DNA of 64,000 bases from Erodium maritimum. Lineage: Eukaryota; Streptophyta; Magnoliopsida; Geraniales; Geraniaceae. Location: assembly GCA_963921825.1 (NCBI GenBank), contig OY997588.1, forward strand, positions 123,748,715 through 123,812,714. The letters are read 5' to 3'. This document shows positions 22,527 to 32,104 of the stretch, piece by piece; positions within the stretch are counted from its first letter, which is position 1, and each line of letters starts with the position of its first letter. A model generated the notes under the pieces. It was not told the DNA's origin and made no database searches. It saw only the letters and a program-made list of their open reading frames with translations. Position numbers and translations under genes: made by a program.

Positions 22527-23065
22527 TGTTGGAAGTAATTTCGTAAACAGGGAAAAGATTTGCAGAACAGAACACAGAAACAACAATAGCATGCAATAGA
22601 AACCGAAAAACTGGAAAGACCAACCGCTGTGACGTGCAGAACAAGAGGAACAGCTGAGTCGTGGCACGGAGGTCCACTGACTTTGAAGCAAAAGTTCCGG
22701 CGTGCCCGAGGTGGCGAGCAGCAGCGGTTGCTCCCCAAGGATCTCTCAGCTCTTATCCAACAGCACGCCCACTCGCTCTGCCGGACGTGGAAACAGTAGA
22801 ACAATAACCAGAACGGGTGATCGAAAACGTTTGGGAGAGTGACTGAAAGGTGTATAGTATGGCTCTGGAAAGTTGAGTAAAACGTAATTGAAAAAGAGAT
22901 CCAGAGCCAGGTATTTATAGATAAAAGCGTAGGGGCAAAGAGGTAAAAACACAAGTGATTTTTTTGAATTAACTCTGTTTAACGTGCGTGTTTGACCCAC
23001 TGAAAACCGAAGTCAATCGATCCACTCAACAACACGATCAAACAGGTTTGAAAAAGTCTGTAACA
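22527..23065 (-). repeat. Copia 5' LTR
   Basis: On the minus strand it begins TGTTACAGAC and ends TTCCAACA. It is nearly identical to the partner repeat at 20294-20835. Confidence 0.8.
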
Positions 23066-23451
23066 GAAAAACAAAAAATATTTTGTATAAAAAGATTGTT
23101 TTGCCCGCCCCGGACAGGCGGCGGCGGCGGTACACGCGAGGCCCATTCCGGCCCAACTAGCATAGGCTGGCCCAGCTAATGTTCTAAACAGGGATGAGAG
23201 TGGAGGCTATATCAACACATCAACACTCCAATGAGTTGTCGATGTGGGACTCTTGTTCTAGGCAAAAACAAAGGTAATGGCTTTTAAGCCAAATTTATCC
23301 AACGGTTGTCATAGCCTAACTCAATTTGGTTTCATAATTAGATGGTTTAAGAGTAGAATTTTTATGTCTCTCCTTCTATTGTTTAGTATAAAGTGTGATC
23401 TTTCTCCTTAATAAAGTTTGCATTTTCTTTCAAAGAAAAAGGAAAATAACA
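23066..23451. other. Unassigned repeat-like stretch
   Basis: It contains a GGCGGCGGCGGC run and, on the minus strand, GTCCCACATCGACAAC, a phrase common near the start of plant LTRs. I could not find its partner or borders. Confidence 0.3.
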
Positions 23452-23467
23452 AATACATACTAACATT

Positions 23468-25815
23468 TTTTTTTTGAGGAAATATTGCATTTTATATATT
23501 AAATCATAAGAAACGAGTTCGGTGGGTACCGAAAAGTATCCCATCTACATAACATCCAACTAACAAATTGAAATGTACTGAAAGCAATAAAAGTGGCTCC
23601 TGGTAATGGGTTTGGCGGACGAAGGGGAAATCTGCGGTAGCGTCTGGCGACACCGATACAGCAATCTTCTTCCAACATGGGACGAGGCGAGCCTACCAAG
23701 TTTTGGGGAATACTGGTGGACCTACATCTCCCCCGGGGTGTCACCGTGCGTCGTCCTCCCTTAAACGATAGTGGTAGGGCTCCTGAACGCGGGATTGCTG
23801 ACTCCGGACTGGCAAGGGAGACAAATATCAACTGCAGATGGTGCCATCTCCATCCATCCGCCGGGGAGGGGCCAAAGTTGACCCACCCCTCCCCGGGCTA
23901 CCTCGGACTCATTCCTTCAGGCGGGGGAGCTTGCCCCCCCCCCCCCCCCCCCCCCCGCCGCTACTGCATGTGACCCCCCATCAGACGCTGACGAGTCCTC
24001 TGACCCAATCTGATCTTCCTCCCTGGCCAGCCGCTTCTTCCCAGATAACGACGGACTTCCTTCCTTCCGCTTCAGAGACCTGGTCCCTAGCTGGGGCCCG
24101 GGAGAAGGCCCGAGCCGTAGGTCTGGCCTCCAGGTAGGACCAGTTCGTCCCCGGGATTGCCTTCCCGTGCTTAGCCCTTTCCAGAGCCGAGCGCGGGTCC
24201 GCCGGGGCCCGAAGTGAGTGGCCCCTCATACCACCCGCAACCGGGCAGGACGGGAACCGGTGTCTTGCACAACTGCATCCATAGCAGTGATCTGGTAAGT
24301 GCTCATACGACACAGAGAGTAGCGTTCGTACCTGGGATTCCGACAAGCGGAACCAGATCTGACTCTGTAGTGGGAGGCGGATGTCGGCCCGAATCCGGAC
24401 CCTCATGAAGTCTCCCCAGCACCGTCCAGCAGCATCCACATCCACCGCTTGGCACACTCCTAGAGCGCTCCCGATGCGAAAACCTACTGCCCTGTTCCAG
24501 GCCCCCACAGGCAGATTTGCGACCCTAGCCCAGACGGAAAAGTGGTGGAAACTCAGTTCCCCCACCTGCATATGGGCCCTCAGATCAGTAAACATGACTA
24601 GGGACTCCCAAAACGCCCAGGGTTCCCCCGCGAGCACTCTCTCCCGTTCGCGTGCCGTTCGGAAGAAGAAGCCTACCAGTCCCCCTTCCAGGGGTCTAGC
24701 CTCTACCTTCATTCCCCACAGGTCCTCCATCCTCTCGACCAAGGATCTCCAGAAAAACCGCTTCGACGTCAGCACTTTCGCTGCCAGCGCGAAACGGAAC
24801 TGCATCGTGTCCTGGCCCACGTCCCCAGATGGGACTACCACCTCCGCAATTCGCATCGAAGCCATCTGCTGCCCCAACTCGGGGACCACTCTCCCCTGAT
24901 CCCGACCAGTCTCGGGTTGTTCCCTGTTCAATGTCCGATCAGCACCTCCTGACCTACCCGAGCCATACCGGGCTGCCCAGGTAGCTACGTCTCCCTGCCC
25001 GGCCGGTCCGTCTCTGCCGCCCCGACCTGCCCTAGGGACCCAGTTGCCAGCCCCTCGGCCTCCACGGCGGGCATCTCCCATAAACGATCCCCCGCTTCCC
25101 AGTGCTCGTCCCCGCGCCTCCTCCGGGCCGGTGTCCTCAGGGTGGTGCCCGTCCGTCACCACCGCCTTGCCTTTCGCCCGACGGCGCTCCTGCGCTGCCT
25201 GGGACTCTGGGTACCCCTCCTCCGACTCCGACGGGATGACCACCGGAGCATTGACGTCCTCTCCACCGGTATGCAGCAGACCCGGGGGTCTATAGTGCGT
25301 GCCCCGACGAGCCCGGGACCACATGCCCCTTGCCGGATCTGGATCTCGTCCCGACCCCAGCCTCGTCCTCACGCTTCTGCCTCCACCAGCAGCATCAGGC
25401 CGCCGGGTTGCCGAGAACTCCATGGCCGGGGCCCCATACAGCGGAGCCTCCAGATCCCGTGCCTGGATCGGCACGGTGGTGTCCCTTCCCTCCTCGTCGT
25501 CCCGCTCTGGCCAGATCTCAGCCCTCCCCGCGGTCACGACCTGTCTCCGCCCGGTCTCGCCGGCGTCGACCTGCAGCACAGCCCCCGCCCTCAGGCTCCC
25601 ATCGGCCGCCTGAGACGCATCTGCCAAATTCCCTGATACCGGCATCAATCCCACACCATCTTCACCCCCAGCCGGCGACTCCTCCACCGGATCACGCCAC
25701 AGAGATGAATCACCCGATACACTGGACAACCTCGCCGCCGAGTTCACCATTGTGTCGCACTTTCCGAACCTAGGGTTTGCAGAGAGCAAAGCAGAGGCGG
25801 CACTAGATATTATTT
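23468..25815 (-). mobile_element. ORF1-only L1-like retroposon, copy A (intact)
   Basis: A perfect 16-bp duplication AATACATACTAACATT lies at 23452-23467 and 25816-25831. On the minus strand: a 65-bp leader, one long gene (25750-23981), about 510 bp of 3' UTR, then poly(A) (T run at 23468). No ORF2 is present although both ends are defined, so this is not 5' truncation. The last ~400 bp match copy B closely; for example AGTCAGCAATCCCGCGTTCA is identical in both. Confidence 0.9.
23981..25750 (-). CDS. LINE ORF1-type RNA-binding protein, uninterrupted
   Basis: An open frame of about 590 codons (602 if the upstream ATG at 25789 is used; I chose 25750, MVNSAARLSSVS). The N-terminal half is hydrophilic, Gly/Arg/Pro-rich and probably disordered. 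A DUF4283 domain spans about residues 310-455 (FALAAKVLTSKRFF ... FFFRTARERERVLAGEPW ... FHHFSVWARVANLPVGAWNR). It is followed by a linker and a complete CX2CX4HX4C zinc knuckle (CYGCSCARHRFPSC, about 485-500). DUF4283 plus zinc knuckle marks plant L1 ORF1 proteins, which bind element RNA. GC content is far above the flanks. The antisense strand shows long open frames that are only a by-product of the GC-rich codons. A host gene is possible in principle, but the target duplication and poly(A) argue for a mobile element. Confidence 0.85.
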   Translation of the reverse strand: MVNSAARLSSVSGDSSLWRDPVEESPAGGEDGVGLMPVSGNLADASQAADGSLRAGAVLQVDAGETGRRQVVTAGRAEIWPERDDEEGRDTTVPIQARDLEAPLYGAPAMEFSATRRPDAAGGGRSVRTRLGSGRDPDPARGMWSRARRGTHYRPPGLLHTGGEDVNAPVVIPSESEEGYPESQAAQERRRAKGKAVVTDGHHPEDTGPEEARGRALGSGGSFMGDARRGGRGAGNWVPRAGRGGRDGPAGQGDVATWAARYGSGRSGGADRTLNREQPETGRDQGRVVPELGQQMASMRIAEVVVPSGDVGQDTMQFRFALAAKVLTSKRFFWRSLVERMEDLWGMKVEARPLEGGLVGFFFRTARERERVLAGEPWAFWESLVMFTDLRAHMQVGELSFHHFSVWARVANLPVGAWNRAVGFRIGSALGVCQAVDVDAAGRCWGDFMRVRIRADIRLPLQSQIWFRLSESQVRTLLSVSYEHLPDHCYGCSCARHRFPSCPVAGGMRGHSLRAPADPRSALERAKHGKAIPGTNWSYLEARPTARAFSRAPARDQVSEAEGRKSVVIWEEAAGQGGRSDWVRGLVSV

Positions 25816-25831
25816 AATACATACTAACATT

Positions 25832-27178
25832 AATAAAAATAATCAATTAATTTTTAGTAACATGTTTATTGCTTAAGAAATCGAGAAAATAGTGAGGAGG
25901 AAGAGACACCATGATCGACACTCTTTATATGCCATTGCCCATTGGTGATGTCTTCAAGGTCTAGCTCGTCCCCAAACCGCCCTATGGCATCATCATGCTC
26001 TTTTATTTTGGGTAAGTAAAGTGTATTCTCCCAAAAACTCCATTGTTGTGATCCGTTGACACTTCGAAGAACAATTCAAATTTCAAAGATGCAATAACTC
26101 CGTCAAAATATCATCTTAGACACACAGCGATATGTGGCGCGCGTGAGAAAAATGTAGCCATCCAGGAAATTAAAGTGGGATTTTGAGGGCAACACATTAT
26201 AATACGAAGATTCTTTGTTTAAAAAGTCAACCAGGATGGATCCGAGGGACAGCCGGGAATCATTTTGGTAAAGCTGACTAGTCAGGAGCTGACACGTCCC
26301 GCCGACCATGGTCCAGAACCAGAGGTTTACTTCATCCTACTGTATTCATATAGAAAAAAGGCAAGACTAGACTAGATCTCTCATATTTAGCATCAACTAT
26401 TATATTCATATACAATAAAGACATAATTAGATTGGCCATCTCAATTTGCATTTGTATTTTATTCTGAAACTAAATAAAGAATATACATTACGGAAAATAA
26501 ATACATACTGGTCAAGCTTTTAACAATCTAGAAAAAATTATTAATTTCATATCGATTCTTTTATTTGTTTTTAACTAAAAATATAATAACAAAATATTTT
26601 GATTTTATGGAAGATTTTAACCGTAGTCTTAATGTTAGCTTGAGATTAATTTGTTTATCGACCGTGAGCTCGATTCTAACGAACTTAAATAATTAATGAA
26701 TCGAACTCATACCAACTTGCTTAACATCCTAACTGTCAATGATTTAAATCTAACAAAAAAATATTCATATTAACTTGAATTCAAAATACAAAATTATACG
26801 AAATGTTAATATTTTTTACAAAAACAAAACAAAATTACAACCTTATTCTTAAAACGCACGTTGTTTTCATCATTTCCCTCTTTTTCGACAATACCTTCTC
26901 TCACATTTTCTCGTTACTACTGAACATATGCATGCACCAGAATCTCACCATGTTGTGGAGAGATAAACGATCACTTGAGTTCCTGCTCATCAGATGTATG
27001 TGCCGGAATCTTACTTTGTTGGATTCAAATTCTATTATGGCACATGTATATGTAATTTTGATGTACATGTAAAATAAGATTTGATACAAATTAAAGTGAC
27101 CAATTTATATACTGTATCATAGGGATTATATATTGTCATGATATATAATGTGTAGATACTGGATTCATAATTTGGTAA
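25832..27178. other. AT-rich intergenic, nothing recognised
   Basis: No convincing gene. Short frames (26103-26309, 26803-27072) show no known domain. No clear repeat borders. Confidence 0.4.
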
Positions 27179-27179
27179 T

Positions 27180-27830
27180 TGTTGACAAGCCGAATAACAA
27201 ATTATGCACACTTGAAAACCTAATTAGGGTTGTAAGTAGTTATGGTCTCCAATAAATAGACATCATTCTCTCATTCTACTTCACCCCATCTGAGAGAATA
27301 CCCAAATTAGAGAGCGTCAATTTTATTGGAAGACCAAACTACAGCTTGGAGATCGTTCATTGTTCATCAATGACATCGGGGCTTCATGGTTGGTAAATTC
27401 AGGTTTTAGACCTCCTTTTGTTTTCCTTTTCTGTTTAGTGCTTGTTGCTTTGGTTTGTTTTTGTTGCTTCTCCCCTGATTGGGGCTTCTTATGGCAGTTC
27501 TGCTGTTGTTCAAAGTGTAAGTCTGTTGTTCTTCTCCCTTGGTAGGGTTTGGTGTTTATCTGGTTGTAATCTCTATGTGTAGACATATGTTGGTTGAGGA
27601 CCCCTCTCCCATTGGATTTTTCATTAGGTTGTATTTCACCTCTGTTCTTCTCTTCAAAGAACAGTTTTTTTTTAAATATGCTTTGCTGATAAAATAAAGT
27701 AAGTTACAATTATGTTGTTATTAATTTTATGGATTCCTTATAATTCAATAATTTTTATAAATATATAATTTAGGGTTTATAATTGTTTAATCCATAAATT
27801 CTAATAAGCGGTATCAGAGCCCTCTTTGTT
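27180..27830 (+). mobile_element. Possible LTR remnant with tRNA-Met primer site, carrying a LINE tail
   Basis: GGTATCAGAGCC at about 27809 matches the initiator-Met primer-binding site used by Copia elements, and the sequence before it down to TGTTGACAAG (about 27180) may be an LTR. Within it, about 27350-27680 looks like a plus-strand L1 3' UTR (T-rich, ending GCTGATAAAATAAAG). Borders are uncertain; no internal coding region follows. Confidence 0.35.
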
Positions 27831-28145
27831 GGATTAATTGTGAATGTGATGATTTATTTAAAAGGGAAAACCCCAAATCATAACTGTGTTGGAAATGTGT
27901 ATTTCACGTCCTAACTGAGGGTCTTTTGTTACATGTCCTATACCAAAGGTGGTTCTTTTTTACAAAACATGAAAAATGACACAAAAAAAGGGGTATAACG
28001 TTCGCATTCGATGGTTTTTCCCTCTTAATTTTTGTATAATTTACGTTTATCAGTGCACTACAAGAGGTAGGTGGTGTAAATTTACCAAAAAAAACACATT
28101 TTTTTGGTGTCATTTTTCATGTTTTGTAAAAAAAGTGACCTTGGG

Positions 28146-31008
28146 GTGTAAAACCCCACTATTCTAAAGGGTAATATTTTGAAATCTGAAACGTTTGGGT
28201 AAATTTTTGCTACAAGTATGTTTGATAGAAAAATCAAAAAATATATATATAAGAGCAGGTCTGGACCAGGCCCGGCACGCAGGCCAAGCCCAACCCAGCC
28301 CGTCTTTGGGCCGTGAAGCCCCTTTGTCTCGCGAGTCCCGTTTCACTTCCAGGCCCGAGCTATAAGATCCCAAATTTTAGGGTTACAGCTTACTTTCTGA
28401 GTTTCGTCTTCTTCACAACGCAGCCCCGACCCTCCATTTCCTCTCTCACCATCTCCGTCCAGACGCGCACCGCGCCGTCCCAACCCTCTCCGACCCCAAC
28501 CTCGTCGCCGCCCGCCTCTCTCTCACCGAGTTCTCGCCGGCCGTCCTCGCCCCTCACCCTCTCTCCGATCCCTCTCACTATCCCGACCTTCCTCTTTCTC
28601 TTCTCTTCGTCGTGCACAGACTCGCCGGCGACGGAGAAGACCCTCACGCCCCCAAGCTCGACGCCGAAGTCCTCGCCACCGTCCTCCTCATCGTCTCTGT
28701 CCCTCCTCTCCTCCCCGTCCAGACGAGCTCGCCGTCGCCGAGTCCTCGTCACCGAGCCGCCGTCTTTCGCCTGATCTGGGACGGGATCGCCGCGTCCGTC
28801 CAGATCAGAGACGGAGACTCGCCGTGCTCCACCACCGTCCAACGTCGTCCTCTTACCTAAGGTGAGGCCTCGACCGACGACATCTTGTCGTTGGTCGGCC
28901 GGATTCTGAAACCGAGCACTTCTCCCCTTTGTCTTTTTTCTCGAGAAAGTTCAGATCTGGACGAGTTTGAACGGGTTTTCTTTTAACGAAATTAAAATTG
29001 AAAACAGATTTAAAAACCTAACCGGATTGAAGAAAAAAATTGGGTTTTGAATCTGTTGTAATTTAAATTAAAAACAGTTTTAAATTCTGGATTGTGGAAC
29101 GAATTACAACGGATTTGGACTGTGGAACGAACCTGGAACACTGGATCGAATAAACTGGACTGTGAATCGGACCTAGAACGGGACAAAGCCGAACGCTGAA
29201 TCGGGTGTCTCAGGAATCGTGCCACGAAACCCGTGCATCAGGAACCGTGCTTCGGGAAATGTGCTCTGGGCTCGAGTACTCGAACCCGACTTGTCGTTTA
29301 ATCCCGCTTTGACCCGTTCGAGTTTAAAAGGCAACGTATTGAATTTACTTTGGATCGTACCTGATCGATTGTAAGTTTGATTTGTTAAAAATCAGACTTG
29401 GACTTTGCTCGAGAGCTTGGACTTCGCCCGAGAAGACAGAGTTGGCCCGGTCGTCAGCAGCTAGGAGTATTATTCGAGGAAGACCTTGAGGTAGGGAAAG
29501 TACTAAACTCCTCGTGCAGTTTAATACTTATTATGCCTATTAGGCTAATAAAATCGGAAAGATCCTAGAAATGCAAATAGGATGCGAATAACTAGAATAA
29601 TCGTCTTTCAATTACTAATAACCGGACGTGTCTAGTATGCATGCGTAGGATGTGAATAACTACCTTAAATCGCTTTCAATACTTGGGAATTATCGTGTTG
29701 GTAGATGGCCGTGATGAGCCCTAGGATTGTTTGTGTTTGCCTCACATGCTTGGTTGCCTAGCTTTGGATAAGATAAGAGTATAATACAACTAGCTGATTT
29801 GAATGTTGAATTATGAATGGTTGATTGGTTATTTGAATGAATGTTTGAATGATTGAATGAAGGCTTGAATGAATGAATGATTGAGTGTAATTGATTGTGC
29901 AAAATGGTACGATCAGGTGAGTGGTAGACCGATGGATCGCGATTGGAAAGTATTACGGTAAGCGTAAAGGTATATGGATCTCTTGGGTGTGTTATAATGG
30001 AATTGTGATGTGCTAAGCTTTGGTTGTATGATGTATTGGCATAATAGTCTCTCGTGTGAGTTTTGAAAACATTGGTTAGTTGATCCTGCGGGATATTGGT
30101 TATGGACCCTACGGGGCATTGATTGGTTGATCCTGCGGGACATTGGTTATTGGACCCTACGGGGCATTGGTTATTGGACCCTGCGGGGCAATTGGATAGT
30201 TTACCCTGCGGGGAATGGTTACTTGATGATTCACCCGAGTGTATGCGTCCTGTGGGAGCATTACCTTGGTTCCTGATGACATATGGTCCTTTGGGGGCAT
30301 TTCCGAGAATCCCGACGATATGTGTCCCTCAGGTATATTACCGGTAGCCCGATGTATGTGCCTCCTCTGGATCGAGGAAAAATCTGACATGACATGAGTA
30401 CTCTTGTGGATCGGAGTATGGGATCTGATATGACACAAGAACCTATTCGTGGATCGGAGTATTAAGGATTCGAGTCGTTGGTGTGATATTTATTTACTCC
30501 CATTTTAGTAGTTTTCAACTATTTACAATAATTTTCATTTATTCTCTCATAAGTTACCGCTACCTTTACGAATGTGATATTGTTCTTATCTTTACTCGTT
30601 TACAGCATCTTGTTGATTAAAAGTATTAATTGCTAAATGTGTCGTTGTGCTAAGGCAGTTTTATTACTAAATTAGAGGTTAAATTGTTTATGATTTTTCC
30701 TACTGAGCGTAAGCTCATCCCTGTTTGTTTGCTTATTGTTTTGAACATGCTTGCTTGATGAGTAGTGGACTCGAGGCTCGGGAGCTTCTGTGGGTCCGGG
30801 TGCTTTGTCATTAGAGACGTTTTTTGTTTTTATTTTGTTATGAATCTTATGTTTAAAGGAATTCTTGTGGAACGTATTTACTTGAGATTTTCATCTTGAA
30901 GCTAAACTTAGAGTTTTATAACTTATTTGAGACACCCTCGTGGTTTTATTTATTATTGGCTTTAAGTCACGTCTCGAGTTCGATCAATGCCGGATTTGGG
31001 GCGTGACA
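28146..31008 (+). mobile_element. Giant TG...CA element, probable solo LTR (copy 1)
   Basis: LTR-type fossil. It begins (G)TGTAAAACCCC and ends GGGGCGTGACA, flanked by TTGGG (28141-28145 and 31009-31013). Layout: a TATA-like box near 28361, a GC-rich segment to about 28860, the shared box CTTGAGGTAGGGAAAG near 29485, a minisatellite at 30074-30205, and the palindromic box ACTGAGCGTAAGCTCA near 30705. No internal retroelement genes are attached, which fits a solo LTR of a Ty3/Gypsy-type element with very long LTRs (inference). Confidence 0.7.
30074..30205. repeat. Minisatellite inside giant LTR copy 1
   Basis: Imperfect units of about 25-29 bp built on TTGGACCCTGCGGGGCA. A relative of this array lies in giant LTR copy 4 at 56462-56645. 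Confidence 0.85.
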
Positions 31009-31199
31009 TTGGGTATAGGACATGTAACAAAATGTGACCCTCAGTTAGGACGTGAAAAACATCTTTCCAACACAGTTAGGATCCGATGTTATCCTTATTT
31101 AAAATTTAAATCTATCGGATTGGTTGGATTTGAATTTATGTATGGATGTATGGTGTCAGTTGGTATTTGTATGATCGTTTGTTGTTTAAAGTATGAACG

Positions 31200-31469
31200 C
31201 TGATTTCCGTTCTTTTGGTTATGGTGTGCTTCTTGTTGGTTTCATTTTGGTGATAGACCAGTTCTCCCATTATTGGGTTTGGTTGATTACCCTTTTTGGG
31301 TTCTGTTAGGTTGCTTCATGACCGAAAAATTTGGGTGTAAGACCTTTATAATCCCTTTGTTGGGTTTAGTTTGTTTGGTACTCGGTTGTTTGGTGAGGGC
31401 TTAGACCCTTGTCCTTTTCCTTTATTTCAAAGGATAAGGATTTTAATATATTTAGCTGATAAAAAAAAG
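31200..31469 (+). mobile_element. 5'-truncated LINE 3' tail
   Basis: A 270-bp T-rich 3' UTR ending AGCTGATAAAAAAAA, flanked by GTATGAACG (31191-31199 and 31470-31478). The ending resembles the tail near 27680. Confidence 0.75.
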
Positions 31470-31478
31470 GTATGAACG

Positions 31479-31765
31479 TTAATGTACATATGCTTTGGCT
31501 TGTTGTGGTGGTTTATATACATATCATATATCTTGTTTTGACTTATGCACTAGAATTAGATAGTATTTTGGAATTGAGTGAACGATGATTCATCCACTTG
31601 AGTTCGTCTTATTGGTGTTGATTAATCAAATGTTTTGTGGAGTGGATTTGGAGGATAGTGTTTTCTGGATTTTATTGTGTTTAAATATACATGAAAATAC
31701 TATGGTATTACTAAAAGGGAAAGGAACTTATGCAACGACCTTATGGTGTCGTAGAGGTTCAACAT
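31479..31765. other. Short intergenic stretch
   Basis: AT-rich sequence between two retroelements; nothing recognised. Confidence 0.35.
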
Positions 31766-32104
31766 TGTTGGGGTATAACAACGTGGAACAATATTCAAGC
31801 AAGAAGAAACCAATGGAAAATAAGCAATCACACAAGAACACAAGAATTTACGTGGTTCGGCAAGTTGCCTACGTCCACGGTCTCACTACTCTCTTCTTAT
31901 TGCTCTCACAATGAATGAATATTTTGGGTTTACAAGTACATGGTATTTATAGGAGAAGACAATGGGTAAAATAAGGTAGGAATTAGGTTTCCTAATCATA
32001 ATAGGAAATATCCTCTAATTGCCTACTCAAGTCTCTTACCTAAATCTATTAGGAAGACTAGACCTTTCCTAAATAAAATAGGAAGTCTCCACACAGCCCT
32101 AACA
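31766..32104 (-). repeat. Copia 3' LTR (complete)
   Basis: 339 bp, reading TGTTAGGGCT ... CCCCAACA on the minus strand. Confidence 0.9.

Larger units (their letters stand above)
20294..23065 (-). mobile_element. Ty1/Copia retrotransposon, internally deleted fossil
   Basis: LTR-bounded fossil in minus orientation: 5' LTR about 22527-23065, 3' LTR about 20294-20835, both carrying a TATAAATA-type promoter. The internal part retains gag with a zinc knuckle, a protease region and the start of the integrase region; the integrase core, reverse transcriptase and RNase H are absent. It is broken in several places. The LTRs differ at roughly 14 sites in 520, pointing to an insertion about a million years old under usual plant rates. 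No matching target duplication was found. A long G run lies at about 22257-22278. Confidence 0.85.
27864..31094. mobile_element. Fold-back Mutator-type MITE split by a giant LTR element
   Basis: A 10-bp duplication TTATTTAAAA lies at 27854-27863 and 31095-31104. Left part 27864-28145, right part 31009-31094; together about 370 bp. TIRs start GGGAAAACCCC / GGATAACATC and contain TCCTAAC-like units at about 30-bp spacing (TAACTGTGTTGG, TCCTAACTGAGGG, TCCTATACC). The middle folds on itself (TTACAAAACATGAAAAATGA and its complement). The 2.86-kb TG...CA element at 28146-31008 is inserted in it. Confidence 0.82.

Noticed and set aside
24214-25773. Several plus-strand open frames over 25 kb
   Set aside because: Antisense shadows of the GC-rich ORF1 gene on the minus strand.
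28313-28860. Open frames on both strands, Ser/Pro- and Arg/Glu-rich
   Set aside because: Mirror-image by-product of GC-rich repetitive sequence in giant element copy 1.
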